Below, piece after piece: positions 36,778 to 44,394 of a DNA stretch of 44,394 bases. The translations under genes were made by a program, and so were the position numbers. How positions within the stretch are numbered: the first letter of the stretch is position 1; each line of letters opens with the position of its first letter. Under the pieces are notes generated by a model that saw only the letters and a list, made by a program, of their open reading frames with translations, had not been told where the DNA came from and ran no database searches. Where the stretch lies: positions 1 to 44,394 of the forward strand of contig CANLOW010000013.1 in assembly GCA_947493035.1 (NCBI GenBank). The letters are read 5' to 3'. The DNA comes from an uncultured Aquimarina sp. (GTDB lineage Bacteria > Bacteroidota > Bacteroidia > Flavobacteriales > Flavobacteriaceae).

Positions 36778-37374
36778 TTAAATTTTAATAAAAATGCCAA
36801 ATAGCTCACTATTGATTCTTGGTGTGATAGAATTAAAACAGGCATTAAAACTTTTGATGTTAAAATATGGTCTTAAATAACCAACGTATTCCATTTTATC
36901 TCCACCAAAAGGTCGGTTTTCCATATTACCTGTCAAGGGAATGTTAAACCAAAGGCCAACTAATTTACCCTTGTTAGAAAGTAGGTGATGCACCTGTTTA
37001 GCATAATGATCTCTATTTGTTTTAGTAGGAGGGAAAGAACAGAAAAAAGTTTGTTCTAAAATCAAATCATATTGCCCTTTATGTTGAAAAAAATCATCAC
37101 AAATCAATTGATCTGAAGGGAAGCTAGGATTACGTTTTTTGAAATTTTCTAAAGGAATATTTGAAATGTCAAGGATATGCACATTTTTAAATCCTTTATT
37201 CCATAAGTATTCAGCTTCATAAGCATTTCCTGCCCCAGGGATTAAAATACGAATATCTTTAACTTCTAGTTGATCGATATATTCTTTTAATGGAGTAGAA
37301 GGTTGACCAATATCCCAGCCTGTTCTTTTTTCTTTATAACGATTTGTCCAGTAATCTTCAATAGTATTTTTCAT
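36778..37374 (-). CDS. Thiopurine S-methyltransferase-like SAM methyltransferase
   Basis: The 198-residue protein has the TPMT-family start YWTNRYKEKRTGWDIGQPS, the SAM motif LIPGAGNAYEAEYLW, an acidic LDIS after strand 2, and EQTFFCSFPP. It is a class I SAM methyltransferase acting on a small, probably thiol or halide-like, substrate. It follows the AraC regulator by 33 bp on the same strand. Confidence 0.88.
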   Translation of the reverse strand: MKNTIEDYWTNRYKEKRTGWDIGQPSTPLKEYIDQLEVKDIRILIPGAGNAYEAEYLWNKGFKNVHILDISNIPLENFKKRNPSFPSDQLICDDFFQHKGQYDLILEQTFFCSFPPTKTNRDHYAKQVHHLLSNKGKLVGLWFNIPLTGNMENRPFGGDKMEYVGYLRPYFNIKSFNACFNSITPRINSELFGIFIKI

Positions 37375-37407
37375 TTTGAAGTAGTATTAAATGTAGCGTA
37401 ATAGATT

Positions 37408-38286
37408 TTAAAGAGCTGTTTTAATTTCTGTGCGATACTGATTTGGTGATTTGTTTACATACCTTTTGAAATACTTGATAAAGTATGAAGTATCTTTAAA
37501 CCCTATTCGAAAGGCGATTTCACCAATTTGTAAAGGGGTGAATTTTAGGAGCCTTTTGGCTTCTAAAATAGTGCGTTCATGAATAAGAGAGGAAGCAGAT
37601 TTGTTAACTACAGTTTTCGTAATCGTAGTTAATGTCTTTGAGGAAACATTCAATAAACTAGCATAGTCATTTACAGATAAGCTTTTCGTGTAATTCTCTT
37701 CAATAAGTTCTTTGTAAGCAATAAATTGTTTCTCATAATAGCTGCTAAAAGCCAAGCGATCTTTTTTAGAAAAACGGTGAATACGCTCTAATTGAATTAA
37801 TAAAGATTTTAATGAAAAGCGAATGATATCTTCGTAACCAAATGTCCCTTTTTTTAATAGCTCTTTTCTTATTAAATCAATATATAATTGTGTAGTGATT
37901 CCTGTTTCTCGATCTATAACACAATAAGGGTTTTCTCTTGAATTAAAAAGATTGTATTTTAAAAAGATATCGATATCATCATGAGTAAAAAAACTTTGAT
38001 TAAAATGAATTAACCAACCTTTAGGAGCAGGAGTCTCATCAAAAGCATGGATATGGTCTTTTGGAATAAAAAGAATCGTGTTTTTTTGAATAGGATAACT
38101 TTTAAAATCAATGGTGTGTAGCCCTCCATCTTCAAAAAACCAAATGATTTGATAATAGCTATGTGAATGCGGATTGGAAGCCATATCGCCACTGCGCATA
38201 CGATATTCATCTAGTGCATATACCTCGAACTGTAGTTTTTCGGGATGCTCTTTATGAAGATGATATTTTTTTAGTTTTTCTGTCAA
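37408..38286 (-). CDS. AraC family transcriptional regulator
   Basis: The 292-residue protein has an N-terminal cupin effector domain (NPHSHSYYQIIWFFEDGGLH, IPKDHIHAFDE) and a C-terminal double helix-turn-helix (SVNDYASLLNVSSKTLT; IGEIAFRIGFKDTSYFIKYF). The effector is unknown. Neighbours on the same strand are the amine oxidase upstream and the methyltransferase downstream, which are possible targets. Confidence 0.92.
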   Translation of the reverse strand: MTEKLKKYHLHKEHPEKLQFEVYALDEYRMRSGDMASNPHSHSYYQIIWFFEDGGLHTIDFKSYPIQKNTILFIPKDHIHAFDETPAPKGWLIHFNQSFFTHDDIDIFLKYNLFNSRENPYCVIDRETGITTQLYIDLIRKELLKKGTFGYEDIIRFSLKSLLIQLERIHRFSKKDRLAFSSYYEKQFIAYKELIEENYTKSLSVNDYASLLNVSSKTLTTITKTVVNKSASSLIHERTILEAKRLLKFTPLQIGEIAFRIGFKDTSYFIKYFKRYVNKSPNQYRTEIKTAL

Positions 38287-38384
38287 CTATTATGATTAAA
38301 TCACGCTTTAAGATACTAACTTTTTAAGGTCAAAATTCAATTTTTGATGCCGCCAAAAGAATTTAATACTTCAAGGTAACCTAT

Positions 38385-39434
38385 TTATAAGCCTTTAATT
38401 ATTTTTTTAGCAGCAGTTATCCCCGTAGCAATAGCACCATCCATGTAGCCGCCATGAATTTTAGCCGTTTCAGCACCTGAGAATATTATCTTTCCATTAA
38501 AATACAAATCATCAAAAACAGGATTTCCGTATTTAGGACTCATGTAAATAGATGTAAAATTTTTGGCAGTGGTTAATTTATCTTTAGACCAGTCTTTTTC
38601 TTTATAATTTGTATAGTTTAAAATTTCATCGCCCAAGTATTTTTGTAGATGGGTGAGTATTTTTTCTTTGCGTTCTGCTTTCGAATAAAACCGTAAGGCT
38701 TCATTTGCAAACCCCATTAGTGTATAAGTAGTGTTTTCGACATTGCAATGATCATAAAGTTCCGTAACAGCACCGACTTGGCCTAATACGGTTCCTGATA
38801 ACTCTTTTTTTCTCCAAAAGGGAGATTCGAATTCTAATCCAATTTTAATTGAATTACTCATCCAAGTATGTGTTTTTTTCATTGATTTTCTCAATGATTT
38901 AGGTAATGGAGGGTGGTATGATATTTTGTAGGCAAGGCTTGGAGGCAAAGCCATAATCAATTTTTCGGCCTTATAAATACCGTTGTTTGTATGAATTATT
39001 ACACCGTCTTTAGTATTGTCTTCTGAGATTTTATTGACAGTAGTCGATGTTTTAATATGTTTTTCAATGTTTTTGGCTAGTCCATTAATCAACATTGTTG
39101 AACCACCTTCGATACGAAAGGCTTCTTTTATATCAGGGTCTTTTTCAAAATAATGAGCAGGTACCATAGTACTATAAATGAGTACGTTTTTGCCTTTATT
39201 GTATTGGTAGAATTTTTTTAGTTTTAATTCCTCTAATAAATGAACAACATGTTCGTGATGGGTTTGAAACCAAGTTCCTCCCATATCAATATTGTCTTCT
39301 GTTAGAATGCGGCCACCAATACGATCACGAGCTTCAAGAATCAAAAAATCTTTTTCGTTTGCTTTATTTAGGTAGTACCCCGAAGTAAGTCCCGAAAGCC
39401 CTGCGCCGATGATAATGTATTTTGAAGTGTACAT
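38385..39434 (-). CDS. FAD-dependent amine oxidase family protein
   Basis: The 349-residue protein has the dinucleotide motif IIIGAGLSGLTSGYYL, EARDRIGGRI, GGTWFQ and the C-terminal FAD motif IIFSGAETAKIHGGYMDGAI, as in flavin monoamine oxidases. It is about 100 residues shorter than typical members but keeps both ends, so it may be a compact version. No signal peptide. The substrate cannot be deduced. Confidence 0.87.
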   Translation of the reverse strand: MYTSKYIIIGAGLSGLTSGYYLNKANEKDFLILEARDRIGGRILTEDNIDMGGTWFQTHHEHVVHLLEELKLKKFYQYNKGKNVLIYSTMVPAHYFEKDPDIKEAFRIEGGSTMLINGLAKNIEKHIKTSTTVNKISEDNTKDGVIIHTNNGIYKAEKLIMALPPSLAYKISYHPPLPKSLRKSMKKTHTWMSNSIKIGLEFESPFWRKKELSGTVLGQVGAVTELYDHCNVENTTYTLMGFANEALRFYSKAERKEKILTHLQKYLGDEILNYTNYKEKDWSKDKLTTAKNFTSIYMSPKYGNPVFDDLYFNGKIIFSGAETAKIHGGYMDGAIATGITAAKKIIKGL

Positions 39435-39890
39435 ATAGTGTAGTTATTAAACAGAGAGGCCTCGTACGATTCACTATTAAAAAATTCACAGATATGTCGT
39501 TTATTCTCCTACTATTCATCTGTTAAAAAATAAAGCTATAGCTAAGGTTATATCTTAACTTTTCGTCTTTGACAATCGAAAGATAATTCAAACTATTTAT
39601 ATGAAATTCTTATCAGTAAATCGTGTTACAAATATAAATATCACATAAGAAATGCAATTGGGTAAAAGGGAAAAACAATGGTACTTTTGAGAAATAGCGT
39701 TTTTTTAGTTCAGTATAAAATATGATTAATCTAATATTTGTACGAAAAATACCATCTATTTTCGGATATGTACCACTGAAGAAAATAACACATTTGTAAT
39801 TTTGAAGGACTTAGTTATCTATTTTTAGTTTGTAAGTGACCTATTAAGGCTCAATCAATTTTAGAAATTGAAAAGATCAAAAACATTTCT
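39435..39890. other. 455-bp intergenic region between divergent genes
   Basis: No gene seen. It separates the minus-strand amine oxidase from the plus-strand DUF6503 gene and is very AT-rich. The only clear element is the promoter at 39801-39832. Confidence 0.5.
39801..39832 (+). promoter_or_regulatory. Candidate promoter for the DUF6503 gene
   Basis: TTTG at 39801-39804 and TTAGTTTG at 39825-39832 are 20 bases apart, fitting the Bacteroidota -33/-7 pattern with one mismatch. The start codon is 58 bases downstream. Confidence 0.5.
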
Positions 39891-40697
39891 ATGAAAAGCA
39901 TATTATGTATAAGCGTGTTGACTTTGGTTACGATTTCTTGTAAAAATCTAGTAACTAAAAAAATATCGTCAGAAGTAATAACTACAGCTAGTGATAAAGA
40001 GCCTGAAGTAGCTAAAGTTTCGTCAAAAGCAGATGAAGTCATTTCAAAAGCGATAAAGGCACATGGGGGAGAATTATATGATACAGCAGATTATTCGTTT
40101 GTATTTAGAGGGAAGAAATATCAGTTTGCCAATAATGGGGATGAATATACCTATTCGATAAAAAGTGAACATAGCGATATATCTGTTTGTGATTTTATTA
40201 CCAATGGTATTTTTCAGAGATATGTGAATGAGGAACTTGTAAGTCTTGCTGAAAAGGAAGTTGATAAATATAAGGAAGCTTTAAATTCTGTAATCTATTT
40301 TGCGACCTTACCTCATAAACTAAAAGATGCGGCTGTTGTTAAGAAATTTATAGAAACGACAACTATCAAAGACCAGCAATATAATGTGGTTGAAGTAACA
40401 TTTAGAGAAGAAGGAGGCGGGGAAGATCATGATGATGAATTTTATTATTGGATAAATACTAAAACCTCTAAAGTTGATTATTTAGCTTATAAATATCATG
40501 TGAATAATGGAGGAATTCGCTTTAGAAGCGCCTATAATAGAAGAATTGTTGAAGGAATTACTTTTCAAGATTACGTTAATTGGAAAGCAGTATTAGGTAC
40601 TCCGTTAAAAGAATTACCAAGGCTATTTGAGCAAGGTGAATTGAAAGAAGTTTCACGTGTTGATATTGAGAATGTTATAAATTTAAAACGAAAATAA
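39891..40697 (+). CDS. DUF6503 family lipoprotein
   Basis: The 268-residue protein has a lipobox (TLVTISC, C17), then an acidic/Lys-rich stretch and the DUF6503 start KADEVISKAIKAHGGELYD with FVFRGKKYQF. Long beta-rich body, ending at RVDIENVINLKRK. The fold may be LolA/LolB-like by its shape, but the function is unknown. Its TAA overlaps the next start (TAATG), so it is translationally coupled to the DinB-fold gene. Confidence 0.78.
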   Translation: MKSILCISVLTLVTISCKNLVTKKISSEVITTASDKEPEVAKVSSKADEVISKAIKAHGGELYDTADYSFVFRGKKYQFANNGDEYTYSIKSEHSDISVCDFITNGIFQRYVNEELVSLAEKEVDKYKEALNSVIYFATLPHKLKDAAVVKKFIETTTIKDQQYNVVEVTFREEGGGEDHDDEFYYWINTKTSKVDYLAYKYHVNNGGIRFRSAYNRRIVEGITFQDYVNWKAVLGTPLKELPRLFEQGELKEVSRVDIENVINLKRK

Positions 40698-41197
40698 TGA
40701 AAATAAAAAGCTTAATTTTAGAAGAGTTTAAAGCTGAAATGGAAACGACAATAAAAGTATTGTCAGCAATAACAGATAGTATTTTTCAATATTCGCCACA
40801 TGAAAAATCGCAGACTATAGATCAGTTAGTAAATCATATGGTACAGATTCCTTCATGGGTTGTTGGTATTTGTGGTAATTCAGAATTAGATTGGGCTACT
40901 TATACACCTCCAGTTGCTGTTAAAAATGTGAATGAATTAATAACAACTTATAAAGCAAATGTTGCTGCTTCTGTAAACGCATTAGATAAGATGAATGAAG
41001 AAGATTTTGAGGTAAAGTGGACTATGAGAAAAGGAGATTTTACTTTTTTTACAGTGCCTAAATATGCAGCGTTTAAAAAGTTAATTATAAGCCATACGAT
41101 TCATCATAGAGCTCAAGTAGGATTGTATTTACGCTTAAATGATATTAGTGTACCAGCAACTTACGTAGCTTCTGCTGATGAAAATTTGTTTGGGTAG
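40697..41197 (+). CDS. DinB-fold (DinB/YfiT-like) putative metalloprotein
   Basis: The 166-residue four-helix-bundle protein has three likely metal-ligand His: H47 (QLVNHMVQIPSW), and H133 with H137 (HTIHHRAQ), the typical DinB-superfamily layout. Members often act as thiol-dependent transferases or hydrolases. The start overlaps the previous stop in TAATG, which indicates coupling with the DUF6503 lipoprotein. Confidence 0.85.
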   Translation: MKIKSLILEEFKAEMETTIKVLSAITDSIFQYSPHEKSQTIDQLVNHMVQIPSWVVGICGNSELDWATYTPPVAVKNVNELITTYKANVAASVNALDKMNEEDFEVKWTMRKGDFTFFTVPKYAAFKKLIISHTIHHRAQVGLYLRLNDISVPATYVASADENLFG

Positions 41198-41261
41198 AGT
41201 TAAATAGATACCTAATTTAGGTATTCATTATCAAGAAAAAGTATTTTGAAGAAATAAGTAC

Positions 41262-41294
41262 ATACCTAGTAATTTCAAATTGCTAGGTATTTTA
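41262..41294 (+). terminator. Intrinsic terminator after the DinB-fold gene
   Basis: ATACCTAG and CTAGGTAT plus flanking AATTT/AAATT pairs form a long stem, followed by TTTT. Confidence 0.75.
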
Positions 41295-41316
41295 AGTTTA
41301 GAAAGAACATATTATT

Positions 41317-41649
41317 ATGAAAATTAATTATAACAATAAAACATTTAGAGTAGCAGGTGATAATTTAGAGGTAACACATTTCAAATATTATCAAGAAGGA
41401 AATACCGTTTGGGGTGAATACCAAGGAGGGGGAGTTACTAAAGGAACATTGATTGCAAAAGTGGATGAAAAAGGAGTATTACAAATGCATTATCACCATT
41501 TAAATGCTAATATGGAATTTAAATTAGGTAAATGTGTTTCTACACCCAAAGTATTAGATGATGGTCGTATCGAGCTTTTTGAAGCTTATGAATCTGTAAA
41601 CACAGAAAAAGTTTCTAAAGGTGAAATTACCTTGATAGAAGTATTATAA
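41317..41649 (+). CDS. Small beta-rich hypothetical protein
   Basis: The 110-residue protein consists of regular beta strands (TVWGEYQGGGVTKGTLIAKV, LQMHYHHLNANMEF). Similar proteins are widespread in Bacteroidota and are often labelled n-acetylglutamate synthase, for which the sequence gives no support. It looks like a small cytoplasmic barrel, perhaps calycin-like. Its stop codon is immediately followed by the M14 peptidase ATG with no gap, so the two are coupled. Confidence 0.72.
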   Translation: MKINYNNKTFRVAGDNLEVTHFKYYQEGNTVWGEYQGGGVTKGTLIAKVDEKGVLQMHYHHLNANMEFKLGKCVSTPKVLDDGRIELFEAYESVNTEKVSKGEITLIEVL

Positions 41650-42693
41650 ATGGGACTGTATGATCATATAGAAGCTATTCTAGTATGCCCGATAGATGTT
41701 GTTAAAGGTCAATGTTTAGGGCAATCAGTTGAGGGTCGAGATATATTAGGATACACTTTTGGAACAGGAGAAAAGCGAATAAGTCTTATTGCGGGAAATC
41801 ATGCAGACGAACCTATTGGACCACTGCTATTGAAAAAAATAGTGACTTATTTGGCTTCATTAAACACTGCAAATGATTTGTTGACGAAATACTCTTGGTG
41901 GATTGTACCTCACGGAAATCCAGATGGCGAAGCAAAAAACTTAAAATGGTATTCTTATAAAGATCAATTCACTGATCTGCCTAAATATTTATTGAATGTA
42001 GAGCGAGAATTGCCAGGAAGAGATATCGAGTTTGGATTTCCTATAGAAGGAAGCATTGTGCCATTACGTCCTGAAAACAAAGCTGTATATGATTTTTGGA
42101 GATCGTCTAAAAGCTCGTTTGATCTGCATGTTTCCTTACATGGAATGCAAGCGACATATGGTCCATGGTTTCTTATTGATGAAAGTTGGATAGATCGTAC
42201 AGAAGATTTTAGGACACAATGTGCGCAACGTACAAAGCAATTAGGTTATGAATTGTATGACTTGGATCGATCTGGCGAGAAGGGCTTTAAAAGGATAGAT
42301 GAGGGTTTTTGTACACGTCCTGATAGTAAAGAAATGCGACAACATTTTTTAGCGTTGGATGATATAGAAACGGCGAACAAATTTCATGCGAGTTCTATGG
42401 AGTCTATTCGAAGTCTTGGAGGAGATTGCTTAACATTAGTTACAGAAATGCCTTTGTTTTTGTACCCAAAGAAAAAAAGAAGACTTAAGTGGCCAGACTC
42501 TTTTTTACAACAATGGAGTACTCAATTTACGTTGTGGAAATCACAATTAAAATCGGGGGATTTATCTCCACAGGAATGTAAGGAGGAAGCAGAGCGATTA
42601 GGGGTGAAATCAATGTCTTGGAATGATCAAATGCGACTACAATGGCAGATGATTGTAGCAGGTATAGAAACAGTTTCTGGTAAAAATAGATAA
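41650..42693 (+). CDS. M14 family zinc carboxypeptidase
   Basis: The 347-residue protein has the zinc motif HxxE as H51-AD-E54 (IAGNHADEPIG), a later His region (DLHVSLHGMQ; H160 or H164) and the catalytic Glu in VTEMPLF (E266). No signal peptide, so a cytoplasmic carboxypeptidase or deacylase-like amidohydrolase is likely. It probably acts on a peptide or N-acyl amino acid. Start ATG directly abuts the upstream stop. Confidence 0.87.
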   Translation: MGLYDHIEAILVCPIDVVKGQCLGQSVEGRDILGYTFGTGEKRISLIAGNHADEPIGPLLLKKIVTYLASLNTANDLLTKYSWWIVPHGNPDGEAKNLKWYSYKDQFTDLPKYLLNVERELPGRDIEFGFPIEGSIVPLRPENKAVYDFWRSSKSSFDLHVSLHGMQATYGPWFLIDESWIDRTEDFRTQCAQRTKQLGYELYDLDRSGEKGFKRIDEGFCTRPDSKEMRQHFLALDDIETANKFHASSMESIRSLGGDCLTLVTEMPLFLYPKKKRRLKWPDSFLQQWSTQFTLWKSQLKSGDLSPQECKEEAERLGVKSMSWNDQMRLQWQMIVAGIETVSGKNR

Positions 42694-42726
42694 AGCAAGA
42701 CTGTATAATATGGACTGCTTTTTTTC
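42691..42726 (+). terminator. Weak terminator after the M14 gene
   Basis: AAAGCA pairs with TGCTTT, with partial pairing inside, followed by a T-run. Confidence 0.4.
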
Positions 42727-42788
42727 GTTGTTACTATATACCCAAACACTCACAGATGGAATACCTTAGGATTTTAAGAAAAAGTGGT

Positions 42789-43343
42789 ATGAAAGCTATC
42801 TTTTTTATTATCATTATAGCCTTTTTTTCTTGTGAAAATGATGCGTCTAATGATTTGGTACCTAGCGATAATCCATCTGAAATTGTAGACTCAGTAAATT
42901 CAAATGGAATGCCAGATGAAGAGAAAGAAGTTGCAAGCCCTTCTAGTCCAAATGAGCCAACGGATGATGATAGCAGCTTGAGCGAGGCGGAACAAATGTT
43001 GATGTTGGTTAATGCGTTTAGAAAAGAATCGGGTGTTTCTCCTTTAACACTCAATAGTGCTTTGAATAGAGCGGCATTCAAACATTCTAAAGATATGAAT
43101 GACAATAATTATTTTGATCATAAAGGAAAAGATGGATCTAGCTTTAGCGAACGTACTAAACGAGAAAGTTACCAAGGGTTTCCTATTGGAGAGAATATAG
43201 CTATTGCAGGTAGTCTACAGCAAACTTTTAAGCTATGGAGAGAAAGCGATGGCCATAGAAAAAATATGTTGAATGCTGGATCTAATGAAATGGGGTTAGG
43301 AAAGGATGGTCGATATTGGACTCAAATTTTTGGCAAGAATTAA
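42789..43343 (+). CDS. CAP-domain lipoprotein
   Basis: ATG 42789 is chosen because it gives a normal lipoprotein signal (MKAIFFIIIIAFFSC, C15); ATG 42756 would add 11 residues. A low-complexity acidic/Ser/Pro linker (about 16-65) precedes a CAP (SCP/PR1-like) domain with LNRAAFKHSKDMNDNNYFDH, GENIAIAG and GHRKNMLNAGSNEMGLG. The CAP active-site His and Glu are visible. Bacterial CAP proteins are secreted or surface proteins of largely unknown function, often with lipid-binding ability. Confidence 0.88.
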   Translation: MKAIFFIIIIAFFSCENDASNDLVPSDNPSEIVDSVNSNGMPDEEKEVASPSSPNEPTDDDSSLSEAEQMLMLVNAFRKESGVSPLTLNSALNRAAFKHSKDMNDNNYFDHKGKDGSSFSERTKRESYQGFPIGENIAIAGSLQQTFKLWRESDGHRKNMLNAGSNEMGLGKDGRYWTQIFGKN

Positions 43344-43381
43344 TTAATAAATTAGATGGTTTATTATTAGTTAGAATATAT

Positions 43382-43424
43382 AAACAAGGCTGTTTGAAAT
43401 GAATCAAACAGCCTTGTTTATTTT
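43382..43424 (+). terminator. Strong terminator between convergent genes
   Basis: AAACAAGGCTGTTTGA pairs perfectly with TCAAACAGCCTTGTTT, a 16-bp stem with a 6-base loop, followed by ATTTT. It probably works for both the CAP gene and the convergent hydrolase. Confidence 0.88.
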
Positions 43425-43480
43425 AAACTTAAAAACTTTAGTGATAGTGTTCTTAATTTACTTTTTGAGAAAGGAAAAGA

Positions 43481-44206
43481 TTAAAGATCACTGTCTTTAA
43501 TTTCTTTTACGATTTCTTTAGTAGTGAATACGTGACTTGCAATCATTTTAAAATTAACGACAGCAGCTTCATAAGCATTCATTCCAGGGAGAATAGCTCC
43601 GGCAGTAGCATCAGAAACCACAGCAACTTTAAAACCAGATTCTACTAAATCTCTCATATGAGATTCTGTACAAAGGTTTGCTGACATTCCTGCTAAGATT
43701 ACATTATCATATCCATGCTTACGTAATTGTAACGCCAAATCATTAGATTCTGGCCCGTATACTTTATGTGGGTTTGTTACAATAACATTGTCTTTGTCTA
43801 TGTATTTTTTGTATTGATCTAACCAATCTGCACCAGAACCTTCAAATCCATCGGTGTGTAATGTATGAGATCTATCAAACATGTTAATCTTGTGCATTAA
43901 TGCTTCTAGAGCACCTTCGATTTTCCAATTATGATCATGTTTGTAGTAGTAATGCGGAGATACAAAAACATGCATGTTTTTCTTTTTAGCTACTTTGAAA
44001 AGTGCTTCTAAATTGTCTACGGTACCATTTTTTGTAACACTTTCTCCAACAACTCCCCAAGTAACTCCGTCAGGACTTAGAAAATCATTTTGTGGATCAG
44101 TAATTACAATGGCAGTACGTGAGTCAACTGTAAAACCAGGGTCAGGTAATTGAGCATATGCATTAAATCCTGCTAATACAGCTAAGGTTGCTAAAATCTT
44201 TTTCAT
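43481..44206 (-). CDS. Exported isochorismatase-like cysteine hydrolase
   Basis: The 241-residue protein has a Sec signal peptide (MKKILATLAVLAGFNAYA|Q). The isochorismatase-fold triad is present: D37 (VITDPQNDF), K148 (NPHKVYGPES) and C179 (GMSANLCTESH). Such enzymes hydrolyse isochorismate, nicotinamide, ureido or related amides. Export to the periplasm is unusual for the fold. Monocistronic, bounded by a strong terminator. On the minus strand a CATCTTTG promoter-like box lies upstream (plus coordinates 44243-44250). Confidence 0.88.
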   Translation of the reverse strand: MKKILATLAVLAGFNAYAQLPDPGFTVDSRTAIVITDPQNDFLSPDGVTWGVVGESVTKNGTVDNLEALFKVAKKKNMHVFVSPHYYYKHDHNWKIEGALEALMHKINMFDRSHTLHTDGFEGSGADWLDQYKKYIDKDNVIVTNPHKVYGPESNDLALQLRKHGYDNVILAGMSANLCTESHMRDLVESGFKVAVVSDATAGAILPGMNAYEAAVVNFKMIASHVFTTKEIVKEIKDSDL

Positions 44207-44394
44207 TGTTATATAATTTAGGGTTATACTTAATTAACAATACAAAGATGCGATTAGATGGGTTTTAGATGGTAGGTAACTATTCCTTAAGAGTTGGCAA
44301 TTTTTCCCGAACTGTTGTAACCTGAGTTCGATTAATATTTAAGCTGATTTTCATCAATAAAAAAGTAGATTTTTGGTAAATTAAAGTGTTCAAT

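Noticed and set aside
41317..41649. N-acetylglutamate synthase
   Set aside because: Too short and beta-rich, with no GNAT or kinase-fold motif; the common label appears to be an annotation artefact.

Overview
The window looks like a chromosomal segment from an AT-rich marine Bacteroidota, most likely a polysaccharide-degrading Flavobacteriaceae member. The evidence is type IX secretion (T9SS) traits (a PorP/SprF protein, a CHU_C-type adhesin tail, and a Por-type tail on a secreted glycanase), promoters with the Bacteroidota -7 element TAnnTTTG, SusC-type parts, and a GH86 agarase/porphyranase. I saw no rRNA, tRNA, CRISPR array, intact insertion sequence or prophage.

Layout. 1-3284: the 3' part of a repetitive T9SS adhesin and its PorP/SprF partner, closed by a strong terminator. 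3285-4089: a gene-poor stretch with tiny minus-strand ORFs, two of them followed by hairpins. 4090-7151: dCMP deaminase, S41 protease, a two-helix membrane peptide and a DUF3109 protein. 7152-11034: class Ia ribonucleotide reductase, nrdB then nrdA. 11085-18508: the most unusual locus, a SusC-type outer-membrane barrel with no plug domain, then (5 bp later) an alpha-2-macroglobulin (A2M) with an intact thioester motif and a complete SusC-type plug where the bait region is normally found, then a small membrane protein. 18594-26486: a thioredoxin/MsrA-like protein, dgt, a membrane protein, a 2-hydroxyacid dehydrogenase, an FdhF/YdeP molybdoenzyme, a lipoprotein and queE.

26487-32689: a red-algal polysaccharide region. 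It has a 700-bp leader with palindromes, the GH86 enzyme, a glycosyltransferase split by a frameshift, and a lipoprotein of the GH43-like beta-propeller type. 32696-39434 is all on the minus strand: amine oxidase, AraC regulator, TPMT-like methyltransferase, then a probable metal or siderophore uptake operon (small Cys-rich protein, TonB receptor, PepSY membrane protein). 39891-43424: a DUF6503 lipoprotein, a DinB-fold protein, a small unknown, an M14 peptidase and a CAP-domain lipoprotein. 43481-44206: an exported isochorismatase-fold hydrolase.

The best candidate for an undescribed system is the barrel/A2M pair. The plug missing from the barrel is present in the partner, which suggests a two-piece receptor in which a protease-trap-like protein docks in, or gates, an outer-membrane barrel. 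This is an inference from domain content, not a demonstrated function.
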